Source of the DNA: Acytostelium subglobosum LB1
Taxonomy: Eukaryota; Evosea; Eumycetozoa; Acytosteliales; Acytosteliaceae
DNA length: 64,000 bases
NCBI RefSeq assembly: GCF_000787575.1
Contig: NW_012236527.1
Coordinates: 62,001 to 126,000 of the forward strand
Direction of reading: 5' to 3'
Positions 1 through 12,077 of the stretch are shown in pieces. Position 1 is the first letter of the stretch. Each line of letters begins with the position of its first letter. Both the position numbers and the translations under genes were made by a program. The notes under the pieces are model-generated. The model was given only the letters and a program-made list of their open reading frames with translations. It had not been told where the DNA came from and did not search any database.

Positions 1-1
1 T

Positions 2-271
2 AAGAACTATTATGGTGGAGACTTTAGAAGTTTCTTTGATTTGATGCAACGATCGGCTGAGGAACAAGGCTTTATGAAGTTGGATGAGGATGAGTTGGAC
101 GATGTTATACCCTTGGTCATCCTCAAGCACTTTTCAAAGGACTTTATCACTGGATTTGTAAAGCTAATGGTAATTACTGTAATCCAAATATTCCATCAAC
201 AACAGAGTGATCACTAACATCACCTCCCAATCCAGTCCGAACTTGGATTCCAACCAGATATGCTTATTTAG
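2..271 (+). CDS. 3' end of an unrecognised gene (partial)
   Basis: The frame is open from the left edge (base 2) to 169. A likely intron at 170-235 has a GTAATT donor, an ACTAACA branch-like site and an end at CCAG. A short last exon follows at 236-271 and ends in TAG. The visible peptide is about 68 residues: an acidic helix-rich stretch (KLDEDELDDVIP) followed by a hydrophobic segment and the tail GFQPDMLI. Without the splice the frame would stop at 217, so the intron is inferred from the splice signals. I do not recognise the family. The start and most of the gene lie outside the window. Confidence 0.55.
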
Positions 272-317
272 TGTAACATTATAAATTGATCAATTGATTG
301 ATCATACCATCTTTACT

Positions 318-3231
318 TTACTCTCGCTTTGCTCTTGATGATGAGCTGTGAAGAAAAAACTGGGTCAATGACTTTCGGAGGAGATCAAAGGGGATGATGA
401 GTAGAGAGGCAAAGATGATGGTGGCCCACTCGGTCAGGTTGAGGCCAACCGTACGTAGAACACGTCCGCCAATGTAGGTAAAGACTATCTGAACAACAAA
501 GATAAAGACCACCACGAATATGAAGCCCTTATTCTCTAGCAGGTTCTCAAAGAGATTCATACGGTGTGTCCTCACGTTGAATGCATTGATCACTGCCAAG
601 AAGATAAAGAATGCAAAGAATGCCGTCAGGAACACTGGCTCTGATGGTACTCCTTCGCGTGTAAAGAATGCTTCCACATTATCATTCGTCAAGAATAGTA
701 TCGACATTGCCCAAATGAATGGACCACCACTTAGGATTGATGTCCACATTCTGGAAGAGGTGATTATTAGAGTAAGTATGTATGATTGGGGGGGAAATGA
801 CTGCCTACTGAACAACTCACCTTGGTGTAATGATATTCTGATCTCTCTTGATTGGTCTATCCTTCATGTATCTATCGAGTGCGGGTTCACCTCCAAATGC
901 TAGAGCGGCAAGAGTGTCCATCACAAGGTTGACCCATAGCAATTGGATCAGTGTGAGTGGGAAGTCAATTCCCATGAATGGTCCAAGGAATACGATTAGT
1001 GTCGATGCAACATTGATGGTAGATTGGAAGACAATGAACTTTTGGATCGACTTGTAGATCGTTCGGCCATAGAGCACGGCCTGTGTGATTGATGCAAAGT
1101 TGTCGTCCAAGATAACAATGTCAGCGGCCTCCTTGGAGACCTCGCTGCCACTGCCCATGGCGAATCCAACATCGGCATGCTTGAGTGCTGCACTGTCATT
1201 GACACCGTCACCAGTCATACCGACCACCTTGTGAAGAGATTGAGCTACGTTGACGAATCGGGTCTTGTCGCGAGGCAGTGCTCTAGCCACCACACGCAGA
1301 TGTGGAATCATCTCCTTCAGTCGATCGTCAGACACGTGCTGTAGGTCGAGTGATGTGATAACCGCGCCAGGGATATGTTCCTCGCCAGGGGCAATCAAAC
1401 CAATCTGGTGTGCCACTGCAATGGCAGTCTCTCGCTTGTCTCCAGTGATCATCACCACTTGAATGCCAGCACGTGTGGCCATGGCGATGGCTGGTCGCGA
1501 CTCCTCACGTATCTCGTCGTATACACCAACGACACCGACCAGAATCAAGTTGTTTGGCAACTTCTCTGTCTCTGTCAGCGGCTCCTTTGAAACAGCCACA
1601 GCGATCACTCTGATTCCCTGCTCTGAGAGTCTGTTGATCTCCAACAAGAATCCGTCAATGTTTGGAATTGGTTCAATATTTCCATCCTGATTAAAGTGCA
1701 TCTTGCAATGATTGATGACGATCTCTGGTGCACCCTTTAGACATGTGATCTCAAATTGCTCATTGGCTTTTGAAGAGCATCTGTTAATGTGCAGTGGTCG
1801 TGGTTAATTCCAATGTGTTCAAAGGGTACACTTTGCCAACAACCAAACATACCTAAGAATACCAGTTGGAGGCTTACCAGATCGTCCACCTTGGAATGGT
1901 ACACGGAGATGTGCAGCAGAGTATTTGCGCTCTGAATGGAAGAGCACCTCCTTGATGATCTCCACACCAAAGTCCTTCATCAATGATGGCTTGTCCAAGA
2001 ACTGTAGCAATGCTTTGTCAGAGGCGTTACCACCAACGATCTGAGCATCCTCATCAATCACTGACGACGTTGACTCTCTGACCGCAAAGGATAGTACGTC
2101 GCGGAGCTCCGTAGGTATCTGTGCAAATCCCTTGTAGGTTGAACCGGCACCACTGACGAACGTCCTCGGTATGAACTGTCCTTTGGTAATCGTTCCAGTC
2201 TTGTCAACAAACAAGATGTCCAACGAGCCAGCGGTCTCAATGCCGAGTAGCTTGCGGACCAGCACCTTGGCTTTGAGTAGTTTGCGCATGTTGAGTGACA
2301 GTACAATGGCTATCATCATTGGTAGACCTTCGGGCACGGCCACCACAATGATAATGATTGCCAGTGTAACAGAGTTGACTACATCGCGAAGCACCATAGG
2401 GTAGTTGGCAACGTACGTCTTGATCTCATCCCAGGCGTAGTGGTTGTCCATGATCACCTGTTTGAAGAGGAAAGAGATGACAATGAAGCATGCGCCAATA
2501 TAACCAAGCGTGGAGATGTTGTCGGCGAGATTGCCAAGCTTGATCTGTAGAGGGGACTCTCGCTCGTCTGCTTTGGACAACTCGACAGCCAGCTCACCAT
2601 AGATTGTTGATGAGCCAACAGAGTCGACAAGGAGCACACCTTCGCCATCCTCTACGACACTGCCACGGAAGCAGAGATGGTGATCGAGGAAGTTGTTTTT
2701 GTTTGCTGGCTGATAAGATACGGGTGCGACTGTCTTCTTCTCGAGAGCTGACTCTCCATTGAGTGATGACTGGTTGACAAACAACTCTCCTGCCACCAGC
2801 TTGCCATCGGCCGGTATCTTGTCACCCGCCTGCAACAGTATGTAGTCACCGACGACAGCATCAAAGGCATAGATGCTCTGCATATGATTTCCATTTCTAA
2901 AGACGTTGCATTTGATTCTTGATGCCTTCTCCTGTAGCTCCTGGAAGCTGTTCTCATTCTTGTACTCTGAGTATGTAGATACGAACGTGGCTAGAAACAC
3001 GGCACTTGCTATACCAAAGCCTTCGAACCACTCTGCATAGCCAAAGTAGGCCAGTAACAGAGTGATTACCAACGCCACGCATAGAATATGAATGAGTGGA
3101 TCTTCAAAGTTGCCCTTTAACTTCTCAAAGAATGTCTCCACCTTTACTGGTGGCAATGTATTTGCTCCATATCTATTCCTACTCTCCTGGACTCTTCTAT
3201 CGTCCAAACCTTCAAAATGATATTTTACCAT
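318..3231 (-). CDS. P-type Ca2+-transporting ATPase, plasma-membrane (PMCA) type
   Basis: Pump that exports Ca2+ from the cytosol using ATP; in dictyostelids the PAT1-like member sits on contractile vacuole and plasma membranes (family knowledge). Exons 3231-1853, 1780-821 and 750-318 give 923 residues with consistent phases. Visible motifs are SLNGES (about 156-161, actuator loop), PEGLP (300-304, ion-binding helix M4), DKTGT with the phosphorylated Asp about 343, KGAPE at the start of exon 2 and TGDGVND in the hinge region. The N-terminus is short, and the protein ends soon after the last membrane helix (LLRKSLTQFFLHS). The long calmodulin-binding tail of animal PMCAs is therefore missing, as in lower-eukaryote PMCAs. 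The ATG at 3231 opens directly into the cation-transporter N-domain. Confidence 0.93.
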
Positions 3232-3686
3232 CCTCCTCCACTCTCTATATCACTATTCTATCTATCTATCTAACTATCTTTCTATCTATCTATCGACCTG
3301 AAATATTTAAATACTAGTTTACTAACTATCGTCTATCTCTCCCTTTATGTAATAATAATAGTGAGTGATTAAGATTGATTGAGTGTGAATGAGGGATGAT
3401 GAGTTGACAAACAACTCTTGCTTGTTGGTGAGTGAGTTCAAACTTGAACATCGAAAGAGGGGTAGCTCATCTGAATCTCTCAAGTTGTGGGCTACAAACA
3501 CTGGTTACTTTCAAACAAATAAATAAACAGAAGAGAGAGAGAGATATTTGTTTTGTTTGTTTATGTATATGTTATTACAAATCATTAGTTGTATGAACTT
3601 AAGGAGGTTATGATTGTAAAGTGTGTACAGCAGCAACAGTAGTCGTAACAATATTACAAGTACACTGTGTTGTTGTAGTTGTTCAA
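3232..3686. other. intergenic: upstream of the Ca2+ ATPase
   Basis: No gene seen. It holds a CTAT/CTAA microsatellite at about 3256-3297, T-rich stretches and AGAGAG repeats near 3533. It probably contains the promoter of the Ca2+ ATPase and the 3' UTR of the receptor gene to its right. Confidence 0.5.
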
Positions 3687-5033
3687 TTAAATTGACTCGT
3701 AGGGAAGGGAACCAGCCTCACCAGATGCAGTGGTGGAGATGGACAGGAAGTCACCAGCCTTGTATGGCGAGAGAAGGATGGACATACCGGTCATGGCAAT
3801 AAAGTTGAAGGTGACGTAGAAAGCCAACACGGTCCTTTGACGGATCCATGGGTCGACGGCAGAGGCAACGATGCAGATGAATGGCAGCGAGATGAACCAG
3901 ATAACAAAGGCAATGCCAAAGAACATGTAGAACTGACGCTTGGCGGGGTTGTTCTCCTCCATGTAGGTGTTGTAACCGCACCACATGAACCAGAGCATCG
4001 CCAACGAACGGCACACCAGCAAGATAATGCCTGGGACGGTGTCGTACATGTAAACAGTGGACGCTGCGTCCTGTCCAGCCTTGTACCAAATGAACATGAT
4101 CAGGTAGAGAGCAGACAACACACCCATCACTCCGAGGATGATCACCTTGTCGTCGAGGTTGGTGCGAGAGATGGCCCAGCCCTTGGCGAGAAGGATGATG
4201 AGGAGAATGAAGGTCAGCTGGGCGGCCAAATCGATGATCTCACCGACGCCGCGGGCACCTGGACCACCGACACCGTTGTGTGAGTAGGAGCCATAGTGGC
4301 AGAGCAAGATGAAGATTGACAGGAACTCGAGCAGCACGGTGATCGTCAATAACTTGACGATTGGGTGGTAGGAGTGAGTTCTCATCAGCATGTAGCCGCA
4401 GTAGCAGCTAAAGATAGCCAACACGAGGAAGAACCAGAAGTAGGTGAGGTACATTTGCTCGAGGCCTTGATCGTCGGCAGAGAACTGGTGCTTCCAAATG
4501 TTGCCAGTGTTGTAAAACTCGAGCTTGTACTCCAAATCCATTCCATTGGTGGATGAGCAGTCGGCAGCCACTACATACCAGTAATGTGGACGGGTGTCAT
4601 CCTCTGGGTAGGATGACACTGGAGTCTTGCCATCGAGAATTGGTGTCATTGAGTAGATGTGTGGTCCCAATGTAGTCCTCTCCGTGCAATTCATGTGTGA
4701 CTTGTACACAGTGGGGAAGGAGCCAACCTGGTCATCATACAAGTACAACATAATCGATTGACTCGATGATCCAGTAAAGGTCAATGTACCAGGACCTGTA
4801 TGTAGTAAACACAATTATATATGTTAGTAACTCCTCCCTCAGATTATCATCACCAACACCAAATCAAACCAATATATATATATATATAGTGTTAACATAC
4901 CGCTGTTACTGAAACAGAACTTGTCAAGGAAGGCCCAGTTGTTCTTTGTCTTGAGGTGTCCCTTGCTGACCTTGCCCTGAGTGAAACCGGCAACCAAAGC
5001 AAGAACCACGAGAATAGTTAATATTAACTTCAT
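3687..5033 (-). CDS. GPR180/TMEM145 (intimal thickness receptor) family 7-TM protein
   Basis: Exons 5033-4901 and 4795-3687 give 413 residues. There is a clear signal peptide (MKLILTILVVLALVAGFTQG) and then a lumenal domain with the family start (KTKNNWAFLDKFCFSNSGPG), which matches the GPR180/TMEM145 opening. Seven hydrophobic helices follow, from YFWFFLVLAIFSCYCGYML to the one ending MTGMSILL. The family is a GOLD-like lumenal domain joined to a 7-TM bundle; in animals it modulates growth-factor signalling, and in amoebae its role is unknown. The 105-bp intron (4796-4900) contains an AT microsatellite. Two Asn-X-Thr/Ser sites appear in the lumenal part. Confidence 0.85.
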
Positions 5034-5422
5034 TCTAATGTTGTATGTATGTATGTATATCTAAATATATATATATATATTTGTATTACACTTTAATAAT
5101 AAGAAGATGAAAGAGAATGAGGCCGTCCTAGGACTAGGGGTGGACAAGCAGAGTCTCTCATACACATTCGCACTGACTGGGTGTCGGTTTGTACTTGTGT
5201 TGCCTGCATTGTAAAAAATATCCACTGTGGCTGAAAAAAAAAAGGGGTGATGGCGTGTTTGATCACAATGAAAAAAGATAAGAAAGGTGTGAGTGTGTAC
5301 AGTACAGATACAATTTATTTTGGAGGCTTCAAGAATGGCTTGCCATCTATTCCCAGGACGGCACGCCATGGTCGGACAATCATTCCTACCCTAATCTACC
5401 TATCTATCTATCTTATGTTTTC
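5034..5422. other. intergenic: 3' side of the small gene, upstream of the receptor
   Basis: AT microsatellite at about 5067-5081, a short A-run near 5234, and otherwise mixed sequence. Frames of 100 residues occur on both strands but are full of low-complexity Ile/Tyr/Thr and show no family signal, so no gene is called. It carries the likely polyadenylation signal of the 59-residue gene and the promoter of the receptor gene. Confidence 0.4.
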
Positions 5423-5678
5423 TTATGGCAACTGTGAGATGGTCTTCTTGGGAGGTGGTGACTTTGATGGCTTCATTGCAGTCTGTCTGTGGTATCCATC
5501 ATCAGAGTGTGGAGTCCAAACCCTGTCCTTGGAACCAGCTGGTTCATTTGCTTTCTGTATCTCCTAATTATCGTTGTATGAATGGAAATGGTTGGTACAA
5601 AATGAGGTGATGGGGACCATCATTTTGGAACTATGTTACCTTTTCAAAGTGTGATTTCAAGTTTCCTGTTGACGACAT
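5423..5678 (-). CDS. small spliced gene, 59-residue basic protein
   Basis: Read by eye, not from a long frame. Exon 1 (5678-5640, 39 bp) codes MSSTGNLKSHFEK. The intron 5639-5564 has a GTAACA donor and a TAATTAG acceptor. Exon 2 (5563-5423) codes EIQKANEPAGSKDRVW and continues to PPPKKTISQLP and TAA. Phases match and the peptide has no low complexity. The tail is basic and proline rich (KPSKSPPPKK), and the head looks like a short helix. An AATAAA signal on this strand lies near 5313. I do not recognise the family; it could be a small cytosolic regulator. Neighbours on the left are on the same strand, but spacing does not suggest co-transcription. Confidence 0.6.
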
Positions 5679-6242
5679 TATTATATTTATATTTATTTGT
5701 TTAGATACATATACAAGTAACTGAATGAATTACTGACTGATTGAAAGTTGAGTCTGTTTGCCAACCAACAACAAACAATCAAGGGGTGTACCCTTTATTT
5801 GAAATTATTGGCAAAGACCACCCAATTAACTATGTGGGTTGGCAATGAAAGCATCAAAGCCATATTGAGAGATTAGTTGATTGTTGTTTGCATGAAAGAT
5901 AATAGATAAATATTTCTCAATTGTTGGTTGGTTATTATAGTACTTGTATGATATCACATAGATATCTTGAAGTAGTACTATTTTCTGGTTTAGTTAAATA
6001 TTCATTGGTCCACCCTACAACAATAATCACAATGAATGTTCGATCGATCCAGATGATTTTTGGTTGATTTTTAAAATTTAGTGACGCTTTTCCCAACAGA
6101 ACAATAAAGTTGTTCGAACATTCCATTCGATTGTTAACGACGAAGATACGGTCGAGTATACTCTTTATATAACTCTAACTGTATATGTATATATAACACT
6201 AATAACAATTAAAATAATAATAACAGCTATCTAACACAGAAA
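5679..6242. other. intergenic: divergent promoter region
   Basis: AT-rich, with no convincing gene. It separates the leftward small gene from the rightward finger protein and probably holds both promoters. A 63-residue minus-strand frame (5935-6126) is not supported by composition. Confidence 0.4.
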
Positions 6243-8194
<1,952 letters not shown>

Positions 8195-8335
8195 ACACTG
8201 TGATCGCTATCGATCACCTGACCATTTGGCACCTTTGTTAATAAGTAAACAATGTTTAAACTAACTAACTTGTGTATGTTTGTGTTATTGACTAAGAGGG
8301 CAAGACGAAGACGACATAGTCTGGATCTAGCGGGC

Positions 8336-9082
8336 TTACTTGGACGAAGCCTTCTTGTATCTCTCAGCAACATTGCTCCAGTTGACAATCTCCCAGATGC
8401 CCTTGACGTAGGCGGCTCTGACGTTCTTGTATTGGAGGTAGTAGGCGTGCTCCCAGACGTCAATGCCCAACAATGGAGTGACTCCAAGAAGTGGATCCTG
8501 GTTGGCACAGGTCTGAGTGACGAGTCTGCCAGTGGTGTGGCAGTATCCAAGCCAACCCCAACCAGATCCCTGAATGGCAACAGTCTGTGCACTGAATGTC
8601 TCAATGAACTTCTCCAATGAACTGTGTGTTTGTGAGCAGAGTTAGCAACTTGTTACCGGTAATACGACTCCCTCGATATCTCCTACTACTTACCCCCATT
8701 GCTTGTTGATAGCCTCAGCCAATGGACCGGTTGGAGCAACACCACCTTGTTGGTTCTTTGGTGCAAGGTTGGTCCAGAAGATGCTGTGGTTGATGTGACC
8801 ACCACCGTTGAACCTGAGTGCGGGCTGGAGGGCAATCATGCCAGCAATGTCCTTGGCAGCCTCACATGCCTGGTACTTCTCGAGTGAAGCGTTGAAGTTG
8901 GTGACGTAAGCCTTGTGATGCATCTGGTGGTGCAGCTTCATGATGTCACCAGAGATCACTGGCTCCAAAGCGCCAAAGTCATAGGGCAAGTCTGGCAAGA
9001 CATAAGGTGTGGCCGATGTGGTGAATGACCTAGCGCCAAGTTGTTGTGTGGCACATCTAGCAATCTTTCCAATGTTGTTCAT
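8336..9082 (-). CDS. sod2: mitochondrial Mn/Fe superoxide dismutase
   Basis: Converts superoxide to O2 and H2O2 in the mitochondrial matrix. Exons 9082-8694 and 8621-8336 give 224 residues. The first about 25 residues ([18 protein letters not shown]) are a typical import presequence. The mature part starts [18 protein letters not shown]. Metal ligands are visible in [24 protein letters not shown] and [13 protein letters not shown], and the signature GSGWGWLGY is present. The exon junction rebuilds QWGSLEKFIE. The stop lies 142 bp from the stop of the converging finger gene, so the 3' UTRs may overlap. Confident family call; Mn rather than Fe is inferred from the mitochondrial form. Confidence 0.96.
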
Positions 9083-9381
9083 CTTGTTATTATGTGTTGT
9101 ATATGTATGTATATGTATGATAAGGAATAGTTTATAAAGTGTCTTGTGAACTGATGAACATCAAGTGATGTTGTCCCCACTCCATCAGCTGATTTTTAGT
9201 AATAAACACACACTTTTGATCATTTCGGGCCAAGTTGATCCAACACATCACCTGAGCAGGAAGGAGATGTAGTTCCAATAACAATACTTATTTATTGGAT
9301 GGTTATTTGTTTGTTTACTTAGTACAAATCATGATTGAGAGGTATCCCATCCCTCTGTGATCATGTGGTGGGCGGTGGACT

Positions 9382-10198
9382 TTATGAGTCGGCAGCACGC
9401 ACTTGGTGCATGACTGGTGCTTGCTTTGGTGCGTCGAGACCCTTTTGGATACTGATGCTGTCCAAACCGACGCCAGTCTTACCGGCATCACCTCTGATCT
9501 GATCGTTGATAACGTCCAACTTTGGTGCATTGACTGACTTTGAGATTTGAATGCTGTCCAATCCAACCTGGGTCTTTCCAGCATCACCTCTGATCTGATC
9601 ATTGACTACATCCAACTTTGGTGCAGACACTCCCTTGGCAATGTGCATACTGTCCATTCCAACCTGTGTCTTTCCAACATCTCCTCTGACTTGATCGTTA
9701 ACAGTGTCCAACTTTGGTGCATCTATTCATAGATTTGTGATTGTGTGAGTTTGTGTCATTCACTCATTCATTCCATGTATGATTGATTGGGCACTTACTA
9801 ACAGCGTTAGCAACACCGATGCTGTGAGTGGTAGTGGTACCAACAACGTGGTCAGTTCCAAATCCAGTGACTGGATAGTGATTCTTGCAGTAAATCTTAT
9901 CATTGATACTCTTGTAGTTGGTCAAAGTTAACTGCCATCCACAAGTCTCGCCTAAAAAATTAAGGTCAAATGTCATAAATGTTAGACTTATGTGATCTTT
10001 ATTCAATGATCTTCAATCACATACTCCTCCTCATCCTCTACTCATCACTCTCTTCTTCGTCCATCCATCCATCCATCCATCTTGATCAACTTTACACTTG
10101 AAACAAGTTCTGTGCCAGCATGATTTGGCAGCAGTGACTCCTTCGAGCTGGTACACTCTAACTCCACACTTTTTACATGGTCCAAGGTTTGCTGACAT
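9382..10198 (-). CDS. single-LIM-domain protein with tandem 32-residue repeats
   Basis: Exons 10198-10096, 9951-9799 and 9722-9382 give 198 residues. The LIM domain spans residues about 8-65: CKKCGVRVYQLEG, then CWHRTCFKCETCGWQLTL, then YCKNHYP; it binds two zinc ions and is a protein-docking module. The intron falls inside FKC and is needed to complete the finger. The C-terminus holds three near-identical units of the form APKLDxVNDQxRGDxGKT(Q/G)VGxDSxxIxK and a worn fourth (APKQAPVMHQ). Dictyostelid LIM proteins of this build associate with the actin cytoskeleton (family knowledge); the repeat function is unknown to me. It shares a short divergent promoter region with the lipoate ligase gene. 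Confidence 0.88.
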
Positions 10199-10485
10199 TT
10201 TTATACAAGTTGTTGTTGGTATTTATATATAGATATATATATATTAGTTGTAGAGAATAAATGGTACTGATTCAAGGTATGATTGATACTGAAGGTGGTT
10301 TTACAATGATGGTGTCCTTTGGTTTGTTAATCAATTCAAAAAAAAAGTTGGCTTGATGGGTCCTGATTTGGGTTGTCCACCCCAATCACACACATGCAGG
10401 AATCTTATTTGAAATTGATGATGAACACGATAGATTGACAAAACAGACGACAGTATCCAAAGCTTACTATTGACCATCCACAACA

Positions 10486-11445
10486 ATGAAACCTATCCAT
10501 TTATTAAGACTACGTAACTTCCCTATATTTAAACAGTTGCAGATAGAGGAGTCAATATACAGGTCAAAGAATGCTGGCAACTGGTTGATCATCAATCAGG
10601 GCACACCAGAGCCTATCGTCGTGATGGGCATCTCGGGCAAACCCGATAGACTCGTCCATCTACAAAAGGCAGCTGACATGAACGTGCCCATTATGAAGCG
10701 ATTCACTGGCGGTGGCACGGTCATTGTCGACGAGCACTCACTATTCACCTCGTTCATTATGGACAACGATTGGCTGGCGGCACAGGGCATCGACACGAAA
10801 GCACCGCGCAACATCATGAAGTGGAGCGAGACATTCTACCGCAATGTCTTCCGCGATCACCCAGACTTCTCTCTCATGGAGCACGACTACTCGTTTGGCC
10901 ACCACAAGTTTGGTGGCAATGCACAAGCTCTGTCTCGCTCGCGCTTCGTCCATCACACCTCCTTTCTGTTTGACTTTGACGACAAACGTATGGCCGTGCT
11001 GAAGCAACCGGAGAAGACGCCAGAGTATCGGCAGGGACGCGACCATCTTAGCTTCCTGTGCAAGTTGAAGGATCGTTACACCGACACAGAGACGATCGCC
11101 ACCAACATCGAGGACACAATGAGGTCATTCCATCAGATTGTATTGGCATCAACAGTTGGCAACAAAGATATCTTTATTGATGATGACGTGGTAACAAGTC
11201 GGTCAAGGTCATCATCAACTAATGATATTAATAGTCAGTTGTTGGGTGACAACAACAATGATACACAGAACGAACAAGAACAACAAAACCATCATATTCT
11301 TCGAGATGCATCATTTATCAATGTAACATTACAAGATGCTATGCGATACTTTGAAACAGGTGAGCATCACCAATCAAACATATTGTTCGATCCGAAGGAG
11401 CTACTCGCCAAACAACTCGAACTACAACAACAACAACAACAATAG
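10486..11445 (+). CDS. lipoate-protein ligase A / lipoyltransferase-like protein
   Basis: Single exon, 319 residues. Family members attach lipoate to E2 subunits of mitochondrial 2-oxoacid dehydrogenases and to GCSH. Visible motifs are MKRFTGGGTVIVDEHSLFTS (the RR-x-GGG-x-V-x-HD lipoyl-AMP loop) and SFGHHKFGGNAQALSRSRFVHHTSFLFDFD, in which the Lys of HKFGGNAQ is the conserved catalytic lysine. The part after residue about 215 becomes acidic and Asn/Gln rich and ends in a poly-Gln run, so the accessory C-terminal domain of bacterial LplA looks absent or replaced. Activation of free lipoate versus pure transfer cannot be told from sequence. No strong presequence is seen; the first residues are MKPIHLLRLRNFPIF. 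Confidence 0.85.
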   Translation: MKPIHLLRLRNFPIFKQLQIEESIYRSKNAGNWLIINQGTPEPIVVMGISGKPDRLVHLQKAADMNVPIMKRFTGGGTVIVDEHSLFTSFIMDNDWLAAQGIDTKAPRNIMKWSETFYRNVFRDHPDFSLMEHDYSFGHHKFGGNAQALSRSRFVHHTSFLFDFDDKRMAVLKQPEKTPEYRQGRDHLSFLCKLKDRYTDTETIATNIEDTMRSFHQIVLASTVGNKDIFIDDDVVTSRSRSSSTNDINSQLLGDNNNDTQNEQEQQNHHILRDASFINVTLQDAMRYFETGEHHQSNILFDPKELLAKQLELQQQQQQ

Positions 11446-11479
11446 CAATAAACTCTGGAACTCTGGAGACTGAGCTTTA

Positions 11480-11953
11480 TTACCACTTCCACTGAATCAT
11501 TTGGTTGATAGTCACCTTTCCGATCCAATTCCTCTTTCTTCTTTCGAGCCTAGAGTCAACTGGTTCATTGTCGATAGCCAGTGGTGTGCGCCATATTAGA
11601 GGACCAGGTGCGTCGACACCCTGTTGATCCTTCCATTGTTTGAATGTATTGACATTGACCACAGCATAAAGGTTGCCATCGATGGATGACAGGGCAGTAG
11701 GACACACACCACAGTGTCTACAAAGAAGGAAGTCTGCAGTCAATGTACCCTGTTGATATCTATTCGTAAGCTGCTCATCCTTGATTAGGATAGCCAATGA
11801 TCCTGCAGTGCACGATGTCCAGGCTGCTCCAACCATCTTACAAAAGCTGCAAGAACATTCTCTAGCGGCAACTCCACCATCCAAAGCTTCTGCAGGCTCC
11901 CATCCCATTCTATATGAGATGTTGCCACAATGACATCCTCCAATAGTTGACAT
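11480..11953 (-). CDS. GFA / CENP-V domain protein (glutathione-dependent formaldehyde-activating type)
   Basis: Single exon, 157 residues, the usual length for the family. Zinc ligands are evident: GGCHCGNISY at the start, ECSCSFCKM at about 32-40 and LCRHCGVCP at about 77-85, the three Cys clusters of the GFA fold. It ends near the 3' end of the lipoate ligase gene with about 35 bp between stops (convergent). The substrate cannot be inferred: members include S-hydroxymethylglutathione synthase and proteins of unknown activity. Confidence 0.88.
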   Translation of the reverse strand: MSTIGGCHCGNISYRMGWEPAEALDGGVAARECSCSFCKMVGAAWTSCTAGSLAILIKDEQLTNRYQQGTLTADFLLCRHCGVCPTALSSIDGNLYAVVNVNTFKQWKDQQGVDAPGPLIWRTPLAIDNEPVDSRLERRKRNWIGKVTINQMIQWKW

Positions 11954-12077
11954 AACTTGTTGTTAATGTATCTACATGTAGATTGAATCAATGAGAAATA
12001 AAGTGTCAATTATGAACTCATGAATAAGTCTGGAGAAGTGGGTCATGATGGTAACGAGCTCACAGAATTACAATTAT

